Assembly (NCBI GenBank): GCA_003245395.1
Contig: QKDF01000067.1
Location: 1-6,327 of the forward strand
DNA: 6,327 bases
Direction of reading: 5' to 3'
Source: Clostridia bacterium
GTDB taxonomy: Bacteria > Bacillota > Clostridia > Oscillospirales > Oscillospiraceae
This document shows, in pieces, positions 1-6,327 of this stretch; position 1 is the stretch's first letter, and every line of letters begins with the position of its first letter. Position numbers and translations under genes: made by a program. Below the pieces are notes generated by a model. The model was given only the letters and a program-made list of their open reading frames with translations, was not told where the DNA came from and did no database searches.

Positions 1-1
1 G

Positions 2-2758
2 GCCATTTCGGGTTCTGCAGGAATGGGTATGGCGGAAAGTGTGGGCGTGCCCTTTGTACAAGAGGTGTTCGCTACCCGCGTGGCGGCAAACCGGCTTGTA
101 CCCGACACGGACGTGGTCATTGAACTGGGCGGCGAGGACGCAAAGATTCTCTTCCTGACCAACGGTATGGAGGTCCGGATGAACGGGTCCTGCGCCGGAG
201 GAACCGGCGCGTTTATCGACCAGATGGCCACGCTGTTGAAAATGACGGCGGAGGAGCTGGATGCCGCTGCGCTGAAAGCGGAAAAAACATATACCATTGC
301 TTCCCGCTGCGGCGTATTCGCCAAGAGTGATATCCAGCCTCTGATCAATCAGGGCGCCCGTGCGGAGGACATCGCCGCCAGCATTTATCAGGCCATGGTG
401 AACCAGACCATTGCCGGCCTGGCACAGGGACGTCCCATCCATGGGAACGTGCTGTATCTGGGCGGGCCGCTGACTTTTTCCAAATGCCTGCGGGAGAGCT
501 TTGACAAAACGCTGGGTGTCACGGGAAAATGCCCGGAACACAGCCTGCTGTTTGTGGCGCTGGGCGCGGCGTATTACGCCGACAGTGCGTTTGATCTGCG
601 TGGCGTGGCGGATCGGCTGAAGCTCCGGGGCGCATCGGAAACATACCGCAGCCAGCCGCCGCTGTTTGCCGGCCCGGAGGAGTACGCGGCTTTCCAAGCC
701 AGACACGCCAAGGCGTCGGTGCCGCGGGCTCCTTTCAAAGCGGATTATGCTGCGCCGGTGCATATTGGCATCGACTCCGGCTCCACCACCGTCAAGCTGG
801 CGGTGATCGATCAGGATGCCCGCCTCCTGTTTACGGATTACCGCCCGAATCTGGGCAGTCCCGTGCCCTTGATCCGGGAGGTGCTGCAAAAGCTCTATGA
901 CGAGCATCCGGCCCTGCATGTGGCCAGCGTCACCACCACTGGTTACGGTGAGGATCTGGCGAAAGCCGCGTTCCATGCCGACTATGGCGTGGTGGAAACC
1001 GTGGCGCACTTTACCGCGGCCCGGCACTTCCTGCCCAATGTGGATTTTATCATCGATATCGGCGGCCAGGATATGAAGTGCTTCAAGATTGAGGACGGCG
1101 CCATTTCGGATATCTTCCTTAACGAGGCCTGTTCCTCCGGCTGCGGCAGCTTCCTGCAGACCTTTGCCCAGGCCATGGGGAAGGATGTAAAGGAGTTTGC
1201 CAAGCTGGGCCTGTTCGCCCAGCGGCCTGTGGATTTGGGCAGCCGGTGCACCGTGTTTATGAATTCCAGCGTCAAGCAGGCGCAGAAGGACGGCGCAACC
1301 ATCGAGAACATCTCGGCGGGGCTGTCCATCAGCGTGGTGAAAAATGCCATTTACAAGGTCATCCGCGCCGCCTCTCCGGAGGAGTTGGGCCGAAACATTG
1401 TGGTGCAGGGTGGAACGTTTTATAACGAAGCAGTGCTGCGTGCCTTTGAAAAGGAAATGGGCGTGGAGGTTATCCGCCCGGACATCGCGGGACTGATGGG
1501 CGCTTTCGGTGCGGCGCTGTACGGCCTTGGAAAGGCCCGGTCTGATCAGTCCAGCGCGTTGCTGAACCGGGAGCAGCTGGCCGCTTTCTCCCAGCGGACC
1601 CGCAGCGAGGTCTGTGGCCGCTGCGGCAACAACTGCCAGCTGACCATCAACACCTTCTCCGACGGAAGCACCTTTCTCAGCGGCAACCGCTGCGACCGCC
1701 CCGTTACCGGCAAGGCCGATACGGGGGAACGAAATCTGTTCGCCTATAAGCGCCGGCTGCTGCTGGACTATAAGCCCGTTCCGGGGAAGCGGGGCAAAAT
1801 CGGTATCCCGCTGTGCCTGAATATGTATGAACTGTTGCCCTTCTGGCACGCGTTCTTTACGAAGCTGGGCTTTGCGGTCTACCACAGCCCGCTGTCCAGC
1901 CGGGATCTTTACCTCAAGGGGCAGGGCACCATCCCCAGCGATACCGCCTGCTTTCCCGCGAAGCTGGCTCACGGCCACATCCATTTCCTCAGCCGTCTGG
2001 GGCTGGACGCCATTTTCTATCCCTGCATGACCTATAACATCGACGAGGGCTTGGGCGACAACCACTATAACTGCCCCGTGGTGGCCTATTATCCAGAGGT
2101 TATTGCCGGCAACTGCCCGGAGATTGCAGATACCAAATTCATCTACGACTATGTGGGAATTCACCGACCCAAGGATTTCACCCGCAAGATGCATGACATT
2201 CTGGGCAAGTATTTTGACGGCATTTCCCGCAAAGAGGTGCGGGAGGCCGCCGAAGCCGCTTACGCTGAATATAACCACCACATGTCCCTGATTCGCAAGG
2301 AAGGCAGCCGGGTCATTGAGCAGGCCCGCGCCGAAGGGCGGCGCATCATCGTACTGGCCGGCAGGCCGTACCATGCCGATCCGGAGATCAACCACGGCAT
2401 CGACACCCTGATTACCCGTGCCGGAGCGGCGGTTATCACAGAGGATTCCATCTCCGACCGTGTGGCCCGGTTCCGCACCTTGGTGCTCAACCAGTGGACG
2501 TACCACGCCCGGCTCTATGCGGCGGCGCGCTACTGCTGCACCCAGCCGGACATGGATTTGGTGCAGCTGGTTAGCTTCGGCTGCGGCGTGGATGCCATCA
2601 CAACCGATGAAACCCGCGAGATTCTGCACGAGGGCGACAAGCTGTACACGCAGCTGAAAATAGATGAAATCACGAATCTTGGCGCCGTCCGCATCCGTCT
2701 GCGGAGCCTGTTTGCCGCTTTGGACGAGCAGGAAGAGAGACGGAGCAAGGAGGTATAA
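2..2758 (+). CDS. Tandem BadF/HgdC-type activase ATPase with DUF2229 domain (2-hydroxyacyl-CoA dehydratase activase-related), 5' partial
   Basis: The frame is open from base 2 and encodes AISGSAG before the Met at 23, a conserved internal motif, so the true start lies upstream. By comparison with the second ATPase domain roughly 60-75 residues are missing. Numbering from the Met at 23: ATPase domain 1 (to about 205) has GGEDAK (36-41), C57 in NGSCAGGTG and C96 in SRCGVF. ATPase domain 2 (about 245-505) has GIDSGSTTVK (249-258), TGYG (306-309), DIGGQDMK (345-352), C370 in NEACSSGCG and C409 in SRCTVF. A CX2CX3CX18C stretch follows (C531, C534, C538, C557). A DUF2229-type region runs from about 592, with SDTACFPAK (C643), FYPCM (C668), GRPYHADPEINHG (780-792) and SFGCG (C854). 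HgdC-type activases hydrolyse ATP to push an electron from a [4Fe-4S] cluster into a dehydratase. That role is known for the family, but the substrate here is unknown. The protein is presumably cytoplasmic and oxygen-sensitive. It leads an operon with the COG3581-like gene 3 nt downstream. Confidence 0.9.
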   Translation, partial: AISGSAGMGMAESVGVPFVQEVFATRVAANRLVPDTDVVIELGGEDAKILFLTNGMEVRMNGSCAGGTGAFIDQMATLLKMTAEELDAAALKAEKTYTIASRCGVFAKSDIQPLINQGARAEDIAASIYQAMVNQTIAGLAQGRPIHGNVLYLGGPLTFSKCLRESFDKTLGVTGKCPEHSLLFVALGAAYYADSAFDLRGVADRLKLRGASETYRSQPPLFAGPEEYAAFQARHAKASVPRAPFKADYAAPVHIGIDSGSTTVKLAVIDQDARLLFTDYRPNLGSPVPLIREVLQKLYDEHPALHVASVTTTGYGEDLAKAAFHADYGVVETVAHFTAARHFLPNVDFIIDIGGQDMKCFKIEDGAISDIFLNEACSSGCGSFLQTFAQAMGKDVKEFAKLGLFAQRPVDLGSRCTVFMNSSVKQAQKDGATIENISAGLSISVVKNAIYKVIRAASPEELGRNIVVQGGTFYNEAVLRAFEKEMGVEVIRPDIAGLMGAFGAALYGLGKARSDQSSALLNREQLAAFSQRTRSEVCGRCGNNCQLTINTFSDGSTFLSGNRCDRPVTGKADTGERNLFAYKRRLLLDYKPVPGKRGKIGIPLCLNMYELLPFWHAFFTKLGFAVYHSPLSSRDLYLKGQGTIPSDTACFPAKLAHGHIHFLSRLGLDAIFYPCMTYNIDEGLGDNHYNCPVVAYYPEVIAGNCPEIADTKFIYDYVGIHRPKDFTRKMHDILGKYFDGISRKEVREAAEAAYAEYNHHMSLIRKEGSRVIEQARAEGRRIIVLAGRPYHADPEINHGIDTLITRAGAAVITEDSISDRVARFRTLVLNQWTYHARLYAAARYCCTQPDMDLVQLVSFGCGVDAITTDETREILHEGDKLYTQLKIDEITNLGAVRIRLRSLFAALDEQEERRSKEV
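2747..2754 (+). promoter_or_regulatory. Consensus ribosome binding site at the split between the activase and the COG3581-like gene
   Basis: AAGGAGGT is fully complementary to the 3' end of 16S rRNA and lies 7 nt before the ATG at 2762. It sits in the last codons of the upstream gene, just before its TAA (2756-2758). This supports real independent initiation of the downstream gene, with probable translational coupling. Confidence 0.85.
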
Positions 2759-2761
2759 TCC

Positions 2762-4111
2762 ATGGAACCCAATTATCCGAAATTCACCAGCGAGATGAAG
2801 AAAACCCATAAGATTCTCATCCCCAATATGGCACCCGTTCAATTTCGCATGCTGGCCGCTGCCTTCGAGCAGCAAGGCTATACCTGTGAGCTGCTGGGCA
2901 ACTGCGGCAGCCAGGTGGCGGAAAAGGGACTGAAGTATGTTCATAACGACACCTGTTATCCGGCGCTGCTGGTTATCGGCCAATTTCTCGACGCGCTGGA
3001 GTCGGGCGAGTATGACTTGGATCATACCGCGCTGATCATTTCCCAGACCGGGGGCGGCTGCCGGGCGTCCAACTACATCCATCTGCTGCGCAAGGCGCTG
3101 GTACGGGCGGGGTATGGCAATATTCCCGTGGCCAGCCTGAACTTCTCGGGACTGGAAAAGGACTCTGGTTTCCCCATGACGCTGCTTCTGCTGCGCCAAC
3201 TGCTGGCGGCGATTTACTACGGCGACATGCTGGTGACGCTCAAGGCACAGACCGCACCCTATGAGCTCCACAAAGGCGACGCGGCGGAGCGGCAGGAGAA
3301 GTGGCTGGAGGACATCTGCGCCCAGATCCGCGCCGGGCGGGGATATACGGTTCGGGAAGTAAAGGCTGCCATGCCGAAAATGGCCGCCGATTTTGCCTCC
3401 ATTCCCATGCACCGTACGCCCAAGGTCAAGGTAGGCGTCGTCGGAGAGATCTATGTCAAATACTCCCCCTTGGGCAACAACGGACTGGAGGACTTCCTGG
3501 CCTCTCAGGACTGCGAGGTGAATCTGCCCGGACTGATGGGCTTTGTGGAGTACTGTGTCTACAACCCCTCGGAGACTGCCCGGCTTTATGGCGGAACGTT
3601 TTTCCAGCGGCATATGTCTGACCTGCTGCTGCGCTGGTTCGCCGGCACGGAGAAGGTGATGCTCAAAGCCCTAAAGGACAACGGCTTCCATGCGCCCATG
3701 TCCTTTAAGGAATTGTCTAAGCTGGCCGACGGTGTCATCGGCATGGGCAACAAAATGGGAGAGGGCTGGCTCCTGACCGCCGAGATGATGGAACTGGTAC
3801 AGACGGGCTATGAAAACATTGTTTGTGCCCAGCCCTTTGGCTGTCTGCCCAACCATATCTGCGGCAAGGGCATGATCAATAAAATTCGGGAGCTGTATCC
3901 CCAGGCCAATATCACCCCCATCGATTATGACCCCAGCGCTACCCTCGTCAATCAGGAAAACCGCATTAAGCTGATGCTGGCGGTGGGTCGGGAGCGGTTG
4001 GAGGAGAAAACATCGGCAGATGTTCTGCCGATGATGGACGCGGCTGCTGTCGAAGTGCCCCTGCAAATGCCCAAGCAGGAAGCGAAAAAGCCGGAAAAGG
4101 TAGGCGCATGA
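2762..4111 (+). CDS. COG3581-type 2-hydroxyacyl-CoA dehydratase-related protein (separate C-terminal part of the usual single-chain activase/dehydratase protein)
   Basis: This 449-residue protein matches the C-terminal portion of the large clostridial proteins annotated as 2-hydroxyacyl-CoA dehydratase. Recognisable motifs are NDTCYPA (C65), QTGGGCRASNY (C100), GEIYVKYSPLGNNG (about 230-243), a VEYCVYN segment (C265) and CAQPFGCLPNHICGKG (C355, C361, C367). After these comes IDYDPSATLVNQENRIKLML, as in that family. The many conserved cysteines fit Fe-S cluster binding, but the cluster type cannot be told from sequence. There is no signal peptide or membrane segment. The last 30 or so residues are a Lys/Pro/Glu-rich, probably disordered tail. 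The ATG at 2762 is chosen because of the consensus SD 7 nt upstream. The gene lies in the same frame as its upstream neighbour, separated by one TAA and one codon, and overlaps the next gene by ATGA. Likely role: electron-accepting partner of the upstream ATPase. The reaction is unknown. Confidence 0.88.
   Translation: MEPNYPKFTSEMKKTHKILIPNMAPVQFRMLAAAFEQQGYTCELLGNCGSQVAEKGLKYVHNDTCYPALLVIGQFLDALESGEYDLDHTALIISQTGGGCRASNYIHLLRKALVRAGYGNIPVASLNFSGLEKDSGFPMTLLLLRQLLAAIYYGDMLVTLKAQTAPYELHKGDAAERQEKWLEDICAQIRAGRGYTVREVKAAMPKMAADFASIPMHRTPKVKVGVVGEIYVKYSPLGNNGLEDFLASQDCEVNLPGLMGFVEYCVYNPSETARLYGGTFFQRHMSDLLLRWFAGTEKVMLKALKDNGFHAPMSFKELSKLADGVIGMGNKMGEGWLLTAEMMELVQTGYENIVCAQPFGCLPNHICGKGMINKIRELYPQANITPIDYDPSATLVNQENRIKLMLAVGRERLEEKTSADVLPMMDAAAVEVPLQMPKQEAKKPEKVGA
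4011..4033 (+). repeat. Perfect 10-bp inverted repeat with 3-nt loop inside the 3' end of the COG3581-like gene
   Basis: The arms are CATCGGCAGA (4011-4020) and TCTGCCGATG (4024-4033), separated by TGT. The hairpin lies in the poorly conserved tail-coding part of the gene, 74 nt before the flavoprotein start. No T-tract follows, so it is not an intrinsic terminator. It may be an mRNA structure affecting stability or expression between genes two and three, or chance. Confidence 0.5.
4096..4100 (+). promoter_or_regulatory. Ribosome binding site of the flavoprotein gene
   Basis: AAAGG lies 7 nt before the ATG at 4108, inside the last codons of the preceding gene. It is a moderate SD. Together with the ATGA overlap it suggests coupled translation. 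Confidence 0.5.
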
Positions 4112-4689
4112 AGGCGTGTATCCTGGCCGGAAGTCCCCGCAGGCAGGGGAATACCGCCGCGCTGCTGAAACCTTTTACCGACGAGCTTGCTGCCGGCGCG
4201 GAGGTAGAGACGGTGTGGCTGTATGACAGGGATATCCGACCCTGTCTGGCCTGTCGTGCCTGCCAGAAAGACTGGACATCCTTTTCATGCATCCAGAAGG
4301 ACGATGTGTCCGCTTTGGCAGAAAGCATCCTGAAAAGTGATTTGATCGTGCTGGCTACCCCCATTTACTCCTGGTATTGCACGGCGCCGATGAAGGCATT
4401 GCTGGATCGGCTGGTCTACGGCCTGAACAAGTTCTACGGTGCGGAGAAGGGCCCTTCTCTGTGGCAGGGGAAGCGCATGGCGCTGCTGCTGACCTGCGGC
4501 TATCGCCCGGAGCAGGGAACGGACCTTTTTGAGGAGGGCATGCGGCGTTACTGCAAGCACTCCGGACTGCGGTATCTGGGCAGCCATGCCGAGCGGCATC
4601 TGGGCTATAACGTTTCGTTTATGGATACCGACAAAGAGGCCCGTACCCGTGCTTTTGCAAGAAAGCTGCTTTCGGAGGACTGGGATTGA
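4108..4689 (+). CDS. Flavodoxin-fold NAD(P)H-dependent FMN reductase / iron-sulfur flavoprotein-like protein
   Basis: This is a complete 193-residue protein of the NADPH-dependent FMN reductase superfamily. The N-terminal beta strand is followed by GSPRRQGNT (8-16), the FMN phosphate-binding loop. A cysteine group follows: C46, C49, C52 and C61 (CX2CX2CX8C), then KDDV (64-67). The second flavin-contact loop is TPIYSWYCTAPMKALLDR (84-101), where C91 replaces a more usual small or polar residue. A similar compact cysteine motif carries a [4Fe-4S] cluster in archaeal iron-sulfur flavoproteins. Whether it does here is inference, since many relatives keep the cysteines without proof of a cluster. 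The start is set by the ATGA overlap (4108-4111) with the upstream gene and the SD at 4096-4100. As last gene of the operon, followed by a strong terminator, it may pass electrons to the ATPase/COG3581 pair. An unrelated quinone or FMN reductase role is also possible. Confidence 0.85.
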   Translation: MKACILAGSPRRQGNTAALLKPFTDELAAGAEVETVWLYDRDIRPCLACRACQKDWTSFSCIQKDDVSALAESILKSDLIVLATPIYSWYCTAPMKALLDRLVYGLNKFYGAEKGPSLWQGKRMALLLTCGYRPEQGTDLFEEGMRRYCKHSGLRYLGSHAERHLGYNVSFMDTDKEARTRAFARKLLSEDWD

Positions 4690-4740
4690 ACGGCAATACC
4701 CATTTATAGAGTGACGGCGTTGTTTCAACAGAAAAATAGA

Positions 4741-4781
4741 AGCGCCCCGATCCGGTGTAATTCCGGATCGGGGCGCTTTTT
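4741..4781 (+). terminator. Rho-independent terminator in the convergent intergenic region, probably bidirectional
   Basis: The stem is 15 perfect base pairs, AGCGCCCCGATCCGG (4741-4755) with CCGGATCGGGGCGCT (4763-4777), around a 7-nt loop. T residues follow (4777-4781). It begins 52 nt after the flavoprotein stop. Read on the minus strand, the same stem is followed by TCTATTTTTC and lies about 60 nt past the metA stop, so it can plausibly end both converging transcripts. The rest of 4690-4836 shows no gene. Confidence 0.92.
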
Positions 4782-4836
4782 CGCGTGTTGGGATTACGGT
4801 TTTTGTGCTGCGAAGGTAAGAGACAAAAGAGCAGGC

Positions 4837-5793
4837 TTATTTCAGCGGTGTGCCCACCTCAGCCGAATGGCCCGGCTCAAAAGGGGAGGTCAGGTCATAG
4901 GGCGTGGATTGATATACAAAGTAGTTCAGCCAGTTGGAGTAGAGCAGATTGGCACAGGAGCGCCAGGTGACAACAGGTTCTGCCTCCGGGTTGTCGCCGG
5001 GGAAATAGTGCCGGGGAGTCTGAGCCAAGGCGTCGGTTGCGGAGTCCCGCAGGTATTCTTTTTTCAAAGTATCCCGGTCGTACTCGGCATGGCCCATCAG
5101 GAAGATCTGCCGGCCGCCGTCGGTTTTGACTGCGTAGACACCCGCCTCTTCGGAGGATGAAAGCACCTTCAGGTCAGGCACGGCTTCAATATCAGCTCGA
5201 TCCACTGTGGTATTGCGGGAGTGAGGAACCCAAAATTGATCGTCAAAGCCCCGGAACAAAATAAAATTGGGATCCTCCAGGGTGTGCAGAAACACGCCGG
5301 AGAGCTTTTGGGGCAGCTGTCGCTTTGGAATGCCGTAGTGGTGGTACAATCCCGCCTGAGCACCCCAGCAGATGTGCAGAGTGGAGTGTACATGCTCCCG
5401 GCTCCAGTCCATGATGCGGCACAGCTCGGGCCAGTAGTCTACTTCTTCAAACGGAATATTTTCCACCGGCGCACCCGTGATGATCAATCCGTCGAAATTG
5501 CGGTTTTTCACCTCGTCAAAGGATTTGTAGAAGGAGAACATATGCTCCTGGGGGGTGTTTTTAGAGACATGTCCCTCCGGAGCAATCAGTTCAAGATCAA
5601 TCTGCAGCGGTGTGTTGCCGAGCACCCGGGCAAACTGTGTCTCCGTATCCACCTTGGTGGGCATCAGGTTTAAAAGCAGGATGCGCAGGGGGCGGATATC
5701 CTGGGCGATTGCGCGTGTCTCGGTCATGACGAAGATGTTTTCGGCGGTCAGAGTTTCGGTCGCGGGAAGTTGGTTTGGAATCTTGATGGGCAT
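4837..5793 (-). CDS. metA: Homoserine O-acetyltransferase, MetA family
   Basis: This complete 318-residue protein of the MetA (HTS, class I glutamine amidotransferase-like) family transfers an acyl group from acyl-CoA to homoserine, the first committed step of methionine synthesis. Residue numbers coincide with the characterised enzymes: catalytic Cys142 in HICWGAQAG, His235 and Glu237 in MGHAEYD. LNLMPTK (41-47) and the C-terminal [15 protein letters not shown] are family signatures. Glu111, in GAPVEN, is the residue reported in Bacillus-type MetA to favour acetyl-CoA; succinyl-specific enterobacterial enzymes have Gly there. The alternative name metAA therefore applies, despite frequent annotation as succinyltransferase. 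The length is slightly above the usual 300-310, owing to a short C-terminal tail. The ATG is 2 nt after the metY stop, with AGGTGA 7 nt upstream. The gene is cotranscribed with metY, whose product consumes O-acetylhomoserine. Any methionine-responsive leader would be upstream of metY, outside the window. Confidence 0.96.
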   Translation of the reverse strand: MPIKIPNQLPATETLTAENIFVMTETRAIAQDIRPLRILLLNLMPTKVDTETQFARVLGNTPLQIDLELIAPEGHVSKNTPQEHMFSFYKSFDEVKNRNFDGLIITGAPVENIPFEEVDYWPELCRIMDWSREHVHSTLHICWGAQAGLYHHYGIPKRQLPQKLSGVFLHTLEDPNFILFRGFDDQFWVPHSRNTTVDRADIEAVPDLKVLSSSEEAGVYAVKTDGGRQIFLMGHAEYDRDTLKKEYLRDSATDALAQTPRHYFPGDNPEAEPVVTWRSCANLLYSNWLNYFVYQSTPYDLTSPFEPGHSAEVGTPLK

Positions 5794-5795
5794 GC

Positions 5796-6327
5796 TTACT
5801 TCACCTGCTCCAGGGCCTGGGCGATATCTTCGATCAAGTCTTCCTTACTTTCCAGTCCGCAGGACAGACGTACCAGATCGGGAGATACACCGGCTGCTGC
5901 AAGCTCCTCATCGCTCATCTGCCGGTGGGTGGCGCTGGCCGGGTGGAGGCAGCAGGTCCGGGCGTCGGCCACATGGGTCTCGATGGCGCCCAGCTTCAGA
6001 TGTCCCATGAAAGTCTCCGCGGCGGCGCGTCCGCCCTTGACACCGAAGCTGACCACACCGCAGGTGCCCTTGGGCATCTGCTTTTGTGCAAGCGCATAGT
6101 ACGGATTGGACTTCAGGCCAGGATAGTTGACCCAGGCGATCTTTGGGTGCTGCTCCAGAAACTCTGCCACAGCCTGTCCGTTTTCACAGTGCCGCGCCAT
6201 GCGCACATGTAGGCTCTCCAGGCCCAGGTTCAGCAAAAACGCACTCTGTGGAGCAGGTGTGGAGCCGAAGTCGCGCATCAGCTGGGCCGTGGCCTTGGTG
6301 ATAAAGGCGCCGCCCTGACCGAACTTT
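5796..6327 (-). CDS. metY: O-acetylhomoserine aminocarboxypropyltransferase (sulfhydrylase), C-terminal part
   Basis: Only the last 176 residues are inside the window. The frame is open to the window edge ([12 protein letters not shown] at its start) and the usual protein is about 425-430 residues, so roughly 40% is seen. It belongs to the Cys/Met-metabolism PLP-dependent family. Visible hallmarks are [27 protein letters not shown] followed by [13 protein letters not shown] and VRLSCGLES. The Arg of the last motif is the one that binds the substrate carboxylate in this family. The PLP lysine and the cofactor phosphate site lie in the missing part. MetY-type rather than cystathionine gamma-synthase is favoured by GGAFITKA, the long NYPGL segment and the adjacent acetyl-type MetA. 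The enzyme replaces the acetoxy group of O-acetylhomoserine with sulfide to give homocysteine, in the cytoplasm. The stop (TAA, 5798-5796) is 2 nt before metA. Confidence 0.93.
   Translation of the reverse strand, partial: KFGQGGAFITKATAQLMRDFGSTPAPQSAFLLNLGLESLHVRMARHCENGQAVAEFLEQHPKIAWVNYPGLKSNPYYALAQKQMPKGTCGVVSFGVKGGRAAAETFMGHLKLGAIETHVADARTCCLHPASATHRQMSDEELAAAGVSPDLVRLSCGLESKEDLIEDIAQALEQVK
5801..5806 (-). promoter_or_regulatory. Ribosome binding site of metA inside the end of metY
   Basis: On the minus strand AGGTGA, complementary to the 16S 3' end, lies 7 nt before the metA ATG (5793-5791). It overlaps the final sense codons of metY, so metA translation is probably coupled to that of metY. 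Confidence 0.7.

Noticed and set aside
23..25. ATG at 23 as the true start of the activase gene
   Set aside because: The frame stays open to base 2 and encodes part of a conserved internal motif (SGSAG). No SD precedes this ATG, and the first ATPase domain would lack its ATP-binding N-terminal portion.
982..1350. Minus-strand open frame of 122 codons opposite the activase gene
   Set aside because: It lies wholly antisense to strongly conserved coding sequence, shows no recognisable motif and is explained by GC-rich codon bias.
2756..2758. The in-frame TAA as a pseudogene-making nonsense mutation
   Set aside because: A consensus SD at correct spacing to an ATG right after the stop, with intact conserved motifs on both sides, fits two working genes better. 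The in-frame arrangement is kept as a finding.
3671..4364. Two overlapping minus-strand open frames (131 and 132 codons) opposite the COG3581-like and flavoprotein genes
   Set aside because: They overlap each other and run antisense to clear genes. Their compositions look random and no family is recognisable.
4285..4728. Minus-strand open frame of 147 codons opposite the flavoprotein gene
   Set aside because: It is antisense to a complete, motif-bearing gene and has no family features.
4711..5160. Plus-strand open frame of 149 codons crossing the terminator into metA
   Set aside because: It reads through the terminator stem and then antisense through metA, whose catalytic residues are intact on the other strand.
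5221..6212. Several plus-strand open frames (95-151 codons) opposite metA and metY
   Set aside because: All are shadows of the well-recognised minus-strand genes and have no independent support.

Overview
The window looks like chromosomal DNA of an anaerobic, fairly GC-rich Firmicute, most likely a gut-type clostridium of the Oscillospiraceae/Ruminococcaceae kind. This rests on the protein families (oxygen-sensitive dehydratase-activase proteins, MetY plus an acetyl-type MetA), consensus Shine-Dalgarno sites and codon use rich in G/C third positions. The genus is an inference and cannot be fixed from the sequence alone. No mobile element, CRISPR array, rRNA or tRNA is visible.

Left part, plus strand (2-4689): a tightly packed operon of three genes. 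The first (2-2758, 5' end outside the window) carries two tandem BadF/HgdC-type ATPase domains followed by a cysteine-rich stretch and a DUF2229 domain. The second (2762-4111) is a 449-residue protein of the COG3581 type, related to 2-hydroxyacyl-CoA dehydratase components. Many clostridia carry these two units as one chain of about 1,400 residues. Here they are separated by one in-frame TAA with a perfect Shine-Dalgarno site across the junction. The third (4108-4689) overlaps the second by ATGA and encodes a small flavodoxin-fold FMN protein with a four-cysteine motif. The three could form an ATP-driven, iron-sulfur-dependent low-potential electron transfer module: flavoprotein as possible donor, tandem ATPase as activator, COG3581 protein as acceptor. 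No substrate-specific gene (CoA transferase, acyl-CoA dehydrogenase) is in view, and the function of this subgroup is not established.

Middle (4690-4836): a short convergent intergenic region whose main feature is a 15-bp perfect stem with a T-tract at 4741-4781. It probably terminates the plus-strand operon and perhaps also the opposing one.

Right part, minus strand (4837-6327): a methionine biosynthesis pair, metY (O-acetylhomoserine sulfhydrylase, C-terminal 176 residues only) followed after 2 nt by metA. MetA has Glu at position 111, the residue associated with acetyl-CoA use. It should therefore make O-acetylhomoserine, the substrate MetY joins with sulfide to form homocysteine. The pair is a self-consistent direct-sulfhydrylation route. 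The promoters of both operons lie outside the window.
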